64,000 bases of DNA from Clitoria ternatea (taxonomy: Eukaryota; Streptophyta; Magnoliopsida; Fabales; Fabaceae): positions 106,594,501 through 106,658,500 of the forward strand of contig CM075669.1 of assembly GCA_037962975.1 (NCBI GenBank), written 5' to 3'. Numbering within the stretch: the first letter of the stretch is position 1; each line of letters starts with the position of its first letter. The position numbers were made by a program, and so were the translations under genes. The notes beneath the pieces were generated by a model. The model saw only the letters and a program-made list of their open reading frames with translations. It did not search any database and was not told the origin of the DNA. Positions 35,813 through 48,646 of the stretch are shown one piece after another.

Positions 35813-36779
35813 TTAAAGTGCTTGTTCAAGAATAAAAATCATAGACTAGAATCAAAAGAAATAGTAAGTAATTAAATAGAAGAACAAGCATAAAATGTTT
35901 TTTCTAAAAGACTAACATTGTGACCTAAAAATAGGATCCACATCAACGTTCTTAGAATGAGAATTTCATCATAGAACTTCAACAACATATCAAGGAAAAT
36001 TTCAAAAGGAAAATTTCAGAAGATAAAATTAGAATTGAATACTTACCCTCTATTTCTAGAAAATTGAAGACTTAGGTCAAATGACCTAATTCCTTGAAGA
36101 ATCATAAGAAACAAAGAATTAGTGGATGACTAAGCCTAAAAATATCAACATAAAAGTTTAATGACAAAGATTTAACATATTTTAAGTTAAATCTTTTCAA
36201 AAACTCTGTTGTTGAAGCTTATAAAAAAAACTAGAGGAGTTCAATTTTCAGAAACTAAGCTACCTAACTAAGCTCAAACCATGTTAAGGAAATCATCTTA
36301 ATCAATTAGAGAGGAAGAAGCCAAGTTTACCTTAAAATATGGAAATCCTTAGGATTAGAGTTTCTATTTTTGAACCCTTTTTAAAACTAGATTAAGGGTA
36401 TTTCTCAACTTTCCAAAACCAAGGGTTTCCTTATTCAAGATCCATGCCAATCCTACTTTTTGACCAAAAGAAAAGATAAGCTTCTAGTAATTATTATTCT
36501 ACATCCTTTCATATCTAAGGATTGAATAACTATGAATAAAGCAGAGAAGAATTAATCAAAAAGAGACATCTCCTCGAACAAGCTAGAGCAAAAAAGCATG
36601 CTTTGTTTTTCTTGCACACTGTAAAATAGATTTTATTCATTGTAATCATCCAAGGGACTTCTTATTTTCTCTTTTTATAAAAGCCTAGCTCTTATTAATT
36701 AAATGTTTAGACTGGGTAAGATTAAAGTTTTTATTTGTTTAGCATACTTTATTTTCATGCAAAACTATGGAGACTCAAA
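35813..36779. other. AT-rich DNA, nothing recognised
   Basis: No ORF, terminal repeat or RNA gene that I can support. Confidence 0.5.
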
Positions 36780-37500
36780 ATAACTCATAACAAATCATCT
36801 TCTGTCTAGAGGTGTTTGCTTACTTGCTAGTCATATAGAATAACTTATGAGTGTGTACACAACTTCCAAGTGCAAGGTTGTGTTTTGAAGTTGTAAAGGA
36901 TTTAGAGAAATAGTATTCGTGTCAGATCCTGAAGAGGCTTGGCAAGAAAGAATATTTGTATTTAAGGTTGAATAATGAAAGAAATCTGATTGATGTACGT
37001 ATTGCATGTAATCTCAAGTATTGGTGAAAGGTGAACTAGTATAAATTGATGTGTGTGAATCTCCTTATCATTCTCTCTTACTTTACTTTTGTATAGATTA
37101 ACTTAAATATGCATATAGTTAGAATAAAGGTTTTGAAAACCTTTATAAAGTTAAAACCTTGTAAAAACTACAAGGAATTCCATTAAAGTGTTTTTTTTCT
37201 AAAAGGAAGATTTTATTCAGAAGCAATAAAACCTTTTTCTAAAGAAAACCTTGTGGTTTTCAAATTCTACTTCTAAATACTAAATTTTCTTCAAAAATTA
37301 AGATACATATTTTAAAAATACTTCAAATAATATATCTATGTATCTAACCTTGGTACTAACTTTATCTAAGTCTCAAAAGACTTCAGAGTAAAAAGTTATG
37401 TTTTGTAGTAAAAGCCATAGTTTTTAAGTGTCATAATTCAACCTTCCCCTTCTTGTGACTTTCTTGAGTGTCACAAAATTTACATTGTCAACACACCATT
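36780..37500 (+). repeat. Relic of a Sirevirus-type Copia LTR
   Basis: GTGAACTAGTATAAA at 37031-37045, preceded by a region with CAGATCCTGAAGAGGCTTGG-like phrases and followed by a C/T-rich leader, resembles the promoter part of the Copia LTR at 57788-59032, where the same 15-mer occurs on the minus strand at 57920-57934. The ends are not defined. Confidence 0.5.
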
Positions 37501-37529
37501 AAATTACAACGCGTGTATTATTCAAAATT

Positions 37530-37690
37530 ACACATCAAACCTAAATTAATTTTATAAAAATTTACTACATATTTAATTTACATATATTTCTAAATTTTTT
37601 AATTTCTAAATGCGAAAGTGAAATTTTGAAATTTATTATTTTCTAAATTATAACTTCAATTTTTTTGATTTTCTAAATACTAATTTGATG
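37530..37690. repeat. TTCTAAAT-rich tract, left part
   Basis: Repeated phrases such as TTTCTAAATT and ATTTCTAAAT. The same phrasing resumes at 40552-40770, on the other side of the inserted LTR. Confidence 0.6.
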
Positions 37691-37695
37691 CTTTT

Positions 37696-40551
37696 TGTAA
37701 CATTCTGAATTTAATTATTGGTTGACTTTATTGACTAAATAATTAAATTAAGAGCGTTAAATTGAATTGAGGCGTTTATGGTAATTTATAAAATTTATCT
37801 AGGTAGGTTTCGGTAACTAGAAGTTACCTAGTTAGTTTCAGAAATTAACCGAACGTGGAAAAGGGCTAAAACGCCCCTAAAATCTAATTACCAATCCATT
37901 GCATTGCAAATTCATTTTTTGATTTTCTCTCTCCTATGCATGTGGTTCCATTGATTATTAAGGTGAGCTTGAATCCCACTTCAGTTTTGGTTCCCTTCTC
38001 CTACCTCTACTTCTAATGTTTTGTAACCCCATGAATTTAAGGTTGTTTTAGGTGCCATTGTTGTGCGGGCAACGATTATGAGCATGGGGTTTCTTGATTT
38101 TACGTTATTAGTAAGTATCAACGATGACCCATTGTCCCTTTTTGGTTCTATTTAGTGGCGTTGGCCTATAATCGTGTACTTTCTAAGGCTTAGGAACCAT
38201 TTCATAGCTAATTTAAACATTAGGCAGCTTTGGGATTTTTGAAATCAAGTATCAGAATAACGTTGGCGTTAATCGGTAAGCTGAAATCCTTTGAATTGGT
38301 AGTTTTAGCAACACAATGTAATTTTGATAGTGTATCAAGTATTGAAATAATTGTTAATTTTTATGAAATTATCGGTTTGATAAATTAGTAAACGAAGATG
38401 AATTCAAGGTGTTTGGAAAGTATTTTGGGAATTAGGAATTGTGGATTCCAGGTAGAGAAAGCATTTATATTTTAAATGTATAGATTATGGACGGATAGGG
38501 GTATATATGCATGTTTATGTTTGATTGATTATGATGCCTTTATGGGAATTGATGATGTTAATGATGACGTGATTGGCAATATACCACATTTTGATGTTGT
38601 CATTCTAATTGATAAATTCTTGATGAATGTTGATTCCATTCATATGTATTTGTGATATTGATTGCATGAGGTTGCAATGGTTAATTGTATTGAGTTAATG
38701 ATAAACCTAGTTGTACCAATTTCATAAGCTTCAGGTAACTTAGTTGATAATGTCATCTGATTTAATTAATTGTTGCACGCTATGCATATTGATGAAATTG
38801 AATTGAGAACCCTTGGTGATGGTAACCAAGTGGTGTCCCCTAATGATGGTAATTAGGTGGTTCATGATGATTGTTATAGCATTGCATCAAAAGACACACA
38901 CGGGACTGCAGGTGCCTGTGATGCCGGCCTAGATAGGAGTATGGCGTTTGGATAGGCACAGACCCTGTGGTGGTTTCCTTTAGAATTCCACAGCCACCTT
39001 GGATTGGGTTCAAGGCCAGCCTGCAACACCTAATTGAGTTGTCGTTGTCACTAAAAGTGACTAATGTTACGTTATGAGTGAATGGTTCTGTCCTAGTAAA
39101 AATATTTGATTATATATTGTAAAAAATTTATACACTACAGTGTAATTCCCATCATTGGAGTTAGACCTATATACATATGCATTTTCATATAGATGTTGAG
39201 GTATAGAGGCTGTTGGACACCTTATAATATGTATTGATGTGTTTGAATGCATTTAAGGTAATGCAATTGTGTTAAATAGAAGTACCTGTGGTGACGATTA
39301 TGATGAATTGTTGAATGGTGTGTGGAACTAGATGTTTAATAGATATGTTATGGTTCAATCTAGTTCAATACTTGTCATTTAACATATATATGTTCACCCC
39401 TAAGTTTGTGGTCGTTTTTCAATGGATCTAGATTGAGGCGATGCATGATGATTTCTTGGTGAGAGATATTGTGGTCATGGGACCGCTAGTATATATATGT
39501 ATATATAGCCTTTTATTATTATTTCCTTGGACGACTTGTATATAACTAATCTAGGTAGTTGATGACCTCACTAGAGGTCTATAGTTATTTTGGGTACTGT
39601 AGACTTGATTTTTTATGTGTAAATTAAGAATTGCAGTGATAATGTTGATATATGATGATGCCATAGATTTATGAACTATGGAATGGATTTATGATGATTA
39701 TATTGACTTGTGATATGCCTAAGAACTATATATATTGCATATTATGTTGAATGGAAATTATGGGTAAGGAATTATGCATATTATATTGCATTTAGAATGT
39801 TGATTTGATGGGTTTTGTTTAGTACCATTGGAGTTGAATTTGGTAATTGAATTATTGGAATTTATGCATAATTAGGAACTAGGCATGTCAAAATGAGATC
39901 CGTGAGGTTTTGGGATCTTTGTATAGACTCAATAGCATATACTTGGTGTTTTGAGTTTGTAAGAATTGGAATGGGCCAATTCTTATAAGATTTGGTTAGT
40001 TAGATTGCTTATTGAAGGCCTAAATTGGCCAAAACGCATTATTGCAAATGATGTTTGGGGATTTTGGGAATTTTGAGGTGTGGCCAGTTTCCACACGTTA
40101 TAAATGATGTTTCTAGGTTGTGTCAAACATTTATGATGATTAGATATCATTTGAGGAAGTTAAAGTGTGTAGAAGTTGGATTGGAAGCCATTTCCCTGCA
40201 TCTTTCTGAGATTACAGAGCTGGTGTAATCGTTTACTAGGGATCTAAGATGTAGGATTGCGCAAGAGGCCCTCAGGTAATTGATTACGTAATCGATTACC
40301 AGATGGGGCCTTTTGAAAACCTGCACGGGCCTTTGCGGGTAATCAATTACACTAATGGCTTAATTAATTACCACCCTGTCAAGACACCCTAAATTCATTT
40401 TGTTAGTCATGTAATGATGGGATTCGTATACTAAGCCTAGGACATGTATTTATAAATACGTGGAGTCGTGTGGATACGTCCTAGGGCGGGTGTGGAATTT
40501 AGGGAAAACTTTTCCCTTGGTTTTTAATTATTTGAGCATTAGGTGCTTACA
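37696..40551 (+). mobile_element. Probable solo Ty3-type LTR
   Basis: It begins TGTAACATTC and ends GGTGCTTACA (TGTAA...TTACA ends), lies within a distinctive TTCTAAAT tract that resumes on its other side, and has no internal coding region. Variants of GTAATCGATTAC (GTAATTGATTACGTAATCGA near 40278, GTAATCAATTAC near 40340) recur at 40200-40380, and a TATTTATAAATA promoter-like box is at about 40449. Flanking pentamers (CTTTT, TATTT) do not match, so exact ends or a lost duplication remain uncertain. Confidence 0.55.
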
Positions 40552-40770
40552 TATTTATTTTCAAAGTTCTAATATGAAATTTCTAAATTTATTACTTTTC
40601 TAAATTCTAATTAGAAATTTCTAACTTTTTATTTTCTGAATTCTAATTTAAAATTTCTAAATTTATTATCATTCTAAATTCTAATTTAAAATTTATATTT
40701 CAGATTTTTATTTTAAAATTTGTAAAGTTCTAAAATTTTAAGGCTCTAAATTTTTGTTTTAAGATTTGAT
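40552..40770. repeat. TTCTAAATTCTAATTT repeats, right part
   Basis: Degenerate tandem copies of TTCTAAATTCTAATTTAAAA continue the tract interrupted at 37690. Confidence 0.7.
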
Positions 40771-41219
40771 GTGTGAAATACACTCTAATAAGAAAACTCT
40801 ATAATAAATAAACAATCTTATAGTTCAGATGTCAAAATGTCTAAAACATTATAGTGTATATCATCTATTCTAAAATTTATAATTATCCTGATGAATCCCA
40901 AAACATAAAACTAAAGAAACCAAACACACTACTAACCAAATACAATTATCCTTTATAACTTTCTTTTTTGTATCACAAACACAATGAAACCAACAAGAGA
41001 ACAAACAATTCCCTTGACTCTAAATCAACCAAATGAACTTGTGTGAAAAATTGGGAAAAACTTTAAAAAGTATTGTGAAAAATGTAAAGGGATGTGCTAT
41101 TTGGGAGTGCATATATTTGGTTTTTTCTTGGGATTCCCTTCCCATACAACTACTGACACAATAAAAAAAACCAAGTTAAAGACAAAACAAATTTGTCTTT
41201 AAAACTACACAATCCATCA
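40771..41219. other. AT-rich DNA, nothing recognised
   Basis: No ORF or repeat structure that I can support. Confidence 0.5.
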
Positions 41220-41708
41220 TTAACCAAGACAACGACGAACTTTTTTACAAGCCTCTTCTTGTCTCTAACCCAAATATCACTAAACTGTTTAGCGACATCA
41301 AATCAGATCCCGTGACAAATAGCCCCAGATAAAGAGTGTAATATACACAACATTTGTCACTGACGTCTTCACCTACTTGTGATTTACTTTGAAAAGGTGA
41401 TGTGTTTGGCGATGAATGTGCTTGTAGAAAATCTCATCGCTAATGTTTATAACTAAATTATGTCAGCGATGGGCCTATACCTGTCGCTAAAGATTTAGGA
41501 TTCCAAGATCATCGCTAACGTGGTAACCAATATTTTCTTGGAGTAAGTGAGAAACATTTTAGTGACGGGTCGATGTCATCGCTAAATTATTTTTCTTGTG
41601 CATGGTTACTAAAATTAACAATAATACATATTTGGCCATTGCCAATTGTGTCACCAATGTGTGATACTTCATCACATTAGCGACAGGTTGGTGCTGTCAT
41701 TGAAGGTG
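41220..41708 (-). mobile_element. CACTA-like subterminal region (part of second CACTA relic)
   Basis: Many copies of a TTAGCGACGGGT/CATCGCTAA-type motif in both orientations (AGCGACAT near 41291, ATCGCTAATG near 41437, GTCAGCGATGGG near 41463, GTCGCTAAAG near 41483, TAGTGACGGGTCG near 41560, TTAGCGACAGG near 41679). Such subterminal repeats are typical of CACTA ends. TTTTCTTGGAGTAAG near 41532 may be a decayed TTTTCTTGTAGTG terminus. The same motif resumes at 56003, after the retrotransposon array. Confidence 0.6.
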
Positions 41709-41713
41709 ATACC
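41709..41713. repeat. Target-site duplication, left copy
   Basis: ATACC directly precedes the TG of LTR1 and matches 55960-55964 after LTR3. Confidence 0.9.
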
Positions 41714-44700
41714 TGTAACATCCCTGTTTTTAGTAGCAGTCTTATTTGGTAAAAATTGAAGTTTAGAAGGTCTGTAAGTGGTAATAAGTGAATATACACC
41801 CCGTTGATAGTCTGTGGTATCTCAGAAATGTTATTTTTGTACATAATAATAGAATTTATATGGACCATTAGTGAAATTATGCAAATTCCGAGTGAAATAG
41901 GCTCTGATCCGAGTGACAGAGTGAAATTCCGAGTGAAGGATTAGAGATTCCGAGTGAAGGATGAAATTCTGAGTGTAAGGTTATGTTATCCGAGTAATAT
42001 ATGACCAAGAAGGTTACTACCGAGTGGATTCTTGATCACAGAGACAGCTGGAGTGAAGTGGGTTCAAGAAAACCACTTCTAGGTAAAAATTCCGAGTCAA
42101 AACACCCTTGATTCATTGTTTCTGAGTCAAACCTTGCTGAGTACTTCCATTTCCGAGCAAAACCTCTCTGAAATATGGAATTCCGAGTGGAATATAGGAA
42201 TGAGAACCCAATCCGAGTGGAATATATAAGGTTTAGAGCCATTATTGAGTGAGGCTATGTTTATGATTCTTTTTCCGAGTGATAAAGACCTTAAAGGATT
42301 CCGATCGAAACACATTTTGAGGAAGGATAGTGTATGTGTACCTAAAAGATGAGTATCCGAGTGAAAAATGAGTGAGGAAGGACTTAAATGCTCCTGAAAG
42401 GTAAAATCCGAGTGAACCTCTTCTGAGGGAAGAGTTGTTATAATGGTTTGGATTGGAAATATATTCTAAGTGTATGATATATATATATATATATATAAAC
42501 CGAGTGAATGAATACATGTAAGTGTTTTATGTTGATTTGATGCTTCTTACCGACTGGAACGTGTTATAGAAGTATTTGGGGAAGATTCCGAATGGTTTCG
42601 TAAGAGTATGATTAGTAAACCGAGTGGCAAAAAGTGGAAGGAGCCATTCCGAGAGAGATATAGAGAGGATGAACCAATTCCGAGTAAGACTTGTATGTGT
42701 AAGTCTTTTCCGAGAAGTGAGGGCCTTAATATGTTCTGATTGGAATTGTAGTTGAAGAATTTGGTTAAAACCGAGAGAGAAATATGAGTAAACCGAGTGA
42801 GTAAAGTTTGGGTATTTCTGAGTGGTAAATCCGATCGATTCCTTTCTAAGATATGAATTGTTATTGGAATATATTCTAAGTGATTAGAGTTTGAATAATT
42901 CTGAGTGATTGACTAATTAGGAGAGAGAGTCGGGTTCTAGAAGAAACACTTCCGAGTGAGAAATGTAAGTCTAGGCCGAGTGATAAATGTGAAGTACGTT
43001 CCCGATTGTGTTGAAGTTAAATACACCGAGTGGTATGGAAAGTAGTATTCCGAGTAAGAGGATGACTTTTACCGAGTGGAACAGTGTATGTACAGATTTG
43101 GATTTGGAATAAAAACTTCGAGTAGAAGAAAGATAGGAAAAGAATGCGAGGGAGTCAGTTTTTGAAGGACATTACCGAGTGATAAAGGACTAGGCTTGGA
43201 ATTATTTAACCGAGTAAGAACCATCAGAAATGACCCGGATTTGGGATATAATACCGAGTGAAAGGCCAAGCAAATTAGGAGTCGGTGTGGGGGTGAATTA
43301 CCGAGTGAATATGGGAAAGATGAGTCGGTTTCATGGGAATGCCGAGTGAGGATTGGCTGATTCGCTCAAGCGAGCAAGCCACGCTCAAGCGAGCCTTGCA
43401 ATTGTTGACTCAGAAGTAGGAATTCCAGTCGGAATAGTTGTTAACCGAGTGTAATTTCACTCGGTATTCACTGACAGAAGTGCGTATTGACTTCAATTTT
43501 GTCTTTTCATAATTATTTAAATTCAATCGTGCGCATTATGGATAGTGGACGACCAGAAATGGGCACTGACTCAGCATATCACTTTATTTAATCTCCACTG
43601 ACCCTTCCATTATCGCTCCACTAACAACCACTCAGAAAAGTTGTCCCCCACTTGTTTTTCCACTCACTTTCTCCCTATTTAAACCAATGCCAGGACCCTT
43701 AAGAAACCACACACACGACACAAACATCCTTCATCATTTTCCTTCCCAACAAGCTTCTTTCTCTCTTTTCCCTTCTGTTTCACTCAGAACTGGTGCAGGA
43801 CAGTGAAGGGGACTCTTTCTTTTCCATCCAGGAGCTTCATAAAGGTAAGGGGGTATATTCTTGTGTGCCTTGTGGGAAAACCGAGTGGAGGACAGATTCA
43901 GTGTGTATGAATTAAATGCTTTAAATTGTTATCTATATATGCATGTATATATATATATATATCTGTTACCGAGTGTATATAATCAGTGATGAATTGTGAA
44001 ATGATATGTACTTATTGGACTAAAAATACTAAGAATCATGGGTACCGTGTGATTTCCAGTGAAAATTATGAATAGAAGATGGATTTAATGATAACAGGTT
44101 CTGTTTTATGTTATTCCGACCGGTTTTACACCTATAACAACTCGGTTTTGCTTAGTTTCAATCGGATTCAACCTTAATTGAATGTATTTCAGTTTGATAG
44201 AACAATTTTTCACTCGGTAAACAACCTAATTTCACTCAGAGAACTTTTTCTAGTTTATTTCCACTCGGATAGCATCTTCTCAGTTGATTTCACTCGGAAA
44301 ACATCATATTGCACACGGAAAACATTCTATTTCTCTCGAACAGCATCTCCCAAGTCTTATTTTACTCGAAAATCTCTTTCTTAAATTATTTCACTCGGAA
44401 CTTGTCTCAATTTCACTCAGAAAATACATTTATCTTTTACTCAGAACCCTTTTTCAGTAAATTCACTCGGAAAACGCTCTATTGCTCTCGGACAGTAGCT
44501 TCCCAGTCTTATTTCACTCGGCAAACACTTTATTTTACTCAGCAAGCAGTTATTTTACTCGGATTTGTTTTATTGCATTCAGACAGAACTCTTTTCATAC
44601 TTGATTTCACTCAGAAACTCATTTTCACTCAGAAATTAAGTAGCTTCACTCATGAAAACCTTTTCCAGTAATTTTAACTCGGAAAACAACCTTATTTCAC

Positions 44701-46762
44701 TTAGAGAATATTTCCTAATTTATTTTTTACTCGGACAACATCTTTCCAGTTGATTTCACTCGGAAAACACCTTATTTCACTCAGAAATCATTTTATTCTC
44801 ACTCAAAAAACCCGTTGAGTGATTTTACTCGGAAAATAATTCATTTTACTTAGCAAACAGTTATTTTCACTCGGAGAACTCCTTTTAATTTAATTTCACT
44901 CAGAATAAGTAGTTAATTTCACTCAGAAAACTTGTATCAACCTGATTCCACTCGGAATCAGGAATTATTTCACTCGGATTTACTTTACTCGAAGGTATTC
45001 TAGTCAGCAATGATTTTCACTCGGATTTGCAAACAATGCTACTCAGGGAACCATTTTCCTACTGACTTCACACGGATTCCTGTTTTAATTCACTCAGAAA
45101 TTTATTTCACTCAGAATTTAGGATATTTAATTAAGAAAAAATCATTTTGGTTTCTGTTTCACTCGGAATATATATTAAATTCATTTAAGAAAAACTCTGC
45201 CCAACTTTATTTCACTCGGATTCAAGCTATTCTAGTCGGAAAACAGCATTCCAGTTCATTTTCACTCGGACCTAAACTTATTTCAGTCGGAAAATAACTT
45301 ACCAGTGTCATTTCACTCGGATTTTTATTCAGAACGTTTGGAGAACCCTTCTAAGTATGATTCCACTCGGAATCATACATATTTCACTCGGATTTGCCCC
45401 TGTTTCACTCGGAAAACTCTATTTTTAATGGTTTTCGCTTGGATTTTCATTTAGAAACTACTTCTTAATACTTTTTAAATTAATGAGAAGTTATAATTAT
45501 TATTATTATCCTTATTCTATTATTATCCTAATTATTATTAATCTAAATATTATTATTATCAGTAGTTTTCTTGTTATAAACCTTGTTAACATTTTAATTA
45601 TGCGTAATTATATAAAGAATAAATTATTTTACTCCTTAAGGAAAATACTATATATAATAGATATACTTAGAATGTTTAAATAATTGATAGAATCCAAAGA
45701 ACTTGGAAATGATATGATGAGACTGGAAATACATAAGATACCCAAGGGATCAATTGATAAGATAAATGCATTTCGCATCATGAAAATATTTTTGAAGAAG
45801 AAAAACCTCTAGAGCATACACTTGGTACAGTGGAGGACACTCACGTTCGATCTCCATGAAGAATCTTGGGAGTACAACTGGAACGGCAACCCCATGGCAT
45901 CAGAGTCGCGCCCTGATAGCCGGGTGAGACGAATAATTCTGGTGTACTTTGACTAAATGACGGAGTGTAACTATGATCGTAGGGATCCAAGTCTCAAATA
46001 TATATATATAAATTAATGATGAGAACCAATGAGTTCATTTGTACCAGAGCTTGGGCGGACCCTGATCGCTCTAGAGAATTGGAATGGTGATATTCCATAA
46101 AAGAAGAAATAATTTCTTGGGCCCACATGCATCATGAGACTTAAATAAAGATAAATCATAATAAATTTGACTCATGCATTTCATGATCATATGCTTGAGT
46201 GTTATGATTGTGAATATGCTAATTGTACGATTTATATGATAACAACATGCTTGATTGCTATGATTATGAATAGGCTAATTGTATAATTTATGTGATAATA
46301 ACATGCTTGATTGATATAATTGTGAATGTATGATCTATGTGACATTGTTTGTTAACTGGATTATGTCCGCATCGGATTAACCAATCAGGGTCTTGGGTTA
46401 TACTCACCCTTACTGTTGACCATTTTTCAGAGGAATTAGAAACTCAAGAACCCGAGTGTGAAGATCAGCAATACGCTGAACCCATTGAGAACAGTCATTA
46501 AGGATAGAATATTTGTTATTAATAATCAGACACCAGATGACTGTATAATATTTAAGGGTGCCCGCGTGCCCCATTCTATTAAGAGTACAATTACTTACAG
46601 TTTGTGAATGACTATGTGATAAATACATTATTGCTTCCACTGATCTGCCATTTATTATTTAAAAAAAAATATATATTCACTTTTTCTTAAAACTGTTAAC
46701 ACTCTCAGTTAAATAGGATGAACCTACAGAAGGATTTGTCTTATCTAACCGAGGGTGTTACA
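41714..46762 (+). repeat. LARD LTR 1 (5049 bp)
   Basis: It begins TGTAACATCC and ends GGGTGTTACA, followed by the PBS. The first arm (41885-43451) holds about two dozen CCGAGTG motifs, usually as TTCCGAGTGAAA or ACCGAGTG. A promoter-like zone follows, then a second arm (44210-45420) with about 19 exact CACTCGG motifs, usually TTTCACTCGGAAA, plus many CACTCAG variants. An inverted pair, CCGAGTGTAATTTCACTCGG, lies at 43445-43464. CGCTCAAGCGAG palindromes lie at 43371-43400. The ORFs here, including FTRK-rich ones at 44178-44671, arise from the repeated motif and are not genes. Confidence 0.95.
43676..43683 (+). promoter_or_regulatory. Putative TATA box of LARD LTR 1
   Basis: TATTTAAA is followed by a C/T-rich leader-like stretch (43730-43790). 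The equivalent box in LTR2 is at 50643-50650. This is inferred from sequence only. Confidence 0.55.
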
Positions 46763-46765
46763 AGG

Positions 46766-46777
46766 TGGTATCAGAGC
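46766..46777 (+). promoter_or_regulatory. Primer binding site, unit 1 (tRNA-iMet)
   Basis: TGGTATCAGAGC lies three bases after the end of LTR1. Confidence 0.93.
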
Positions 46778-46942
46778 ATAGTCGATTCATTAAGCTTGGG
46801 GAGTGGACCATTAGGTTTCCACGTACTCTGATAGAAATATTAAACAGTCCATAAAACACCTAAGACTAGATTTCCTATATGGAATACTCCACATAACATA
46901 TACCCAGAACTTCTTTGTTGATATTCCATCAACAATTTCCTA

Positions 46943-47116
46943 ATGACTCACCGAAACAATGATCACGAAATGGAAGAATTTCTTACTCAAATCGTGGAGA
47001 TGATAGAACAACAAGAATTACCCCATATCTCTACTAGGCAGAGCCAAGGACTAGCTAACTTTCAGCAGAACGATCTTACGAAATTCAAAGAAGGGTTACG
47101 ACAGAAAATCCGTTAA
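46943..47116 (+). pseudogene. Gag N-terminal remnant, unit 1 (57 codons)
   Basis: ATG 46943 opens MTHRNNDHEMEEFLTQIVEM and runs to TAA 47114-47116. The segment LANFQQNDLTKFKEG has the spacing of the plant Ty3 gag block that normally reads F..N.P..F.G, so I take it as the start of gag. The rest of gag is missing. The copy in unit 2 (53910-54083) encodes the same peptide. Confidence 0.6.
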
Positions 47117-48294
47117 GTATTATTAGACCATAAGAGTTAAAATAAGAACCGATTAGAAATCTGAGTCTAGGACTAAGTATCTCTGATTGAGATACCATTG
47201 GTCAGGGCTATTAAGGAAATTAGTGAAATTTTTGAAGTTAGTATTAAGCCCAAACTGAGATCCTGTTCGTTGTAAAACGGGAAACAAGATATGACCTATT
47301 TCCTTATTCTTTCTTCCTTTTATGTGCATACTAGGGCTTGGGATAGCTCGGAGCGTAAGGTAAAATTCTCTAATCTTTGTTTCTAGGTTTTGAATTTCTA
47401 TGTGATTAAGGGAATGCCTTGTGAATGGGTTTTAGGAATAGAAACCATTTTCATGCAAAACCCAAAGGTAGAATACACTTATGTGTGTTTCAGGATGGAT
47501 GTGAAGTGGTATACAAAAATTTCAAGATTTGAGACAGAAGATGATGGTTGTTAATGGCGATTGTTTGATTCTAGTGGAACCCTAACTTAGGATTTAAGGG
47601 AAGTAAATAATAATGTCATGAGAGATAATTTTTAGCAAAAACCCACGATAATGTGTATGTAGGTGTTGTTAATGGAAATTGATGATTATTAGAAATGATC
47701 ATTGAATTTTGATAAAAAACCCTAAGTGTAGTGATTTGAGGATTTTAACTAAGTTGATGATCTTGATGGCTTTAAACACTCTAGAATGATTACATATAAG
47801 GAAATGAATATCTGAGGCATTAGGTGTTGATTATTGAGGATTGGTAAAGGAGTATACATAAGTAAGTATGTAATTGAAGTAATTAATTTAGACTATTGAT
47901 GTTATGATAGTAGATTAAGAAAACAATTGATAGTGGATTAAGATATTTGAAATGATAAATAGGCATGTCATTTTGAAATAAGATGAATTGGTGATGATCT
48001 TAGATGAAACCAAGAGACTTATAATGAGTTTGACTAAATTTTAGTCATGATTAAATGATTCATGTGATGATTTGGAAGTCTTAAGGCTAAGGAATCATAG
48101 TATTGTTATTGTTAGGTGTGGTTAGCATTTTAAGATTTCAAGAATCTTGGTTTTGGGAGAAGAATTCCCGAAGTCTAATAAAAACGTGTAAATTGGATTT
48201 AGACAAGTCTAGGACTTGACAACGAGTTATGAGGGAATAATGCCTTATAATGGTATATTAGTAGCAAGTATTTCTCAAGTTACCCCTACCATTG

Positions 48295-48646
48295 GAATAG
48301 AAAGAGCTATAAAGACCAAGAAGTTAAGTCTCAGATACATAGAACCTATCAAATTCTGCAAAAGATAGGAACCAATGTGTGACGTATAGCCATTCCAGAC
48401 CTTCATGATGTCCACACATATGTACTAGGCCCTGATCATGTTCAGAGTCCCGATCAATTTGTTCTGAAAAGAAAACCTTACCTTTGAAGCATCACCGATT
48501 AAGATTGTTAATTGATGTCGAAAATAGTTAAGGGGAAAGGAAATCTCTTTGGTCAAAGTAATTGGAGTCAGTTGAATGATAGAGACGCTACTTGGAAAGT
48601 TAAGGAAAAGATTAGAGGATTGTACTCTCAATTATTCCAACCATGA
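48295..48646 (+). pseudogene. Integrase C-terminal remnant, unit 1
   Basis: In changing frames the sequence gives KKLSLRYIEPIKF (the R.IGP.... block of plant Ty3 integrase tails), then RGKEISLVKVIGV-like text, DRDATWKV and IRGLYSQLFQP with TGA at 48644-48646. These correspond in order to the C-terminus of the Ty3 polyprotein at 5640-5995, so the internal region keeps only the two ends of gag-pol. Frameshifts and stops are present. Confidence 0.75.

Noticed and set aside
44178..45297. Plus-strand ORFs rich in FTRK, FTQK and SLG (also at 51145-52264)
   Set aside because: The residues are direct translations of the CACTCGG/CACTCAG motif array of the LARD LTR; several frames give the same look, with no codon-position signal.
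45483..45683. 66-codon ORF rich in I, Y and N (also 52450-52650)
   Set aside because: Product of an ATT/TTA-rich low-complexity tract inside the LTR.
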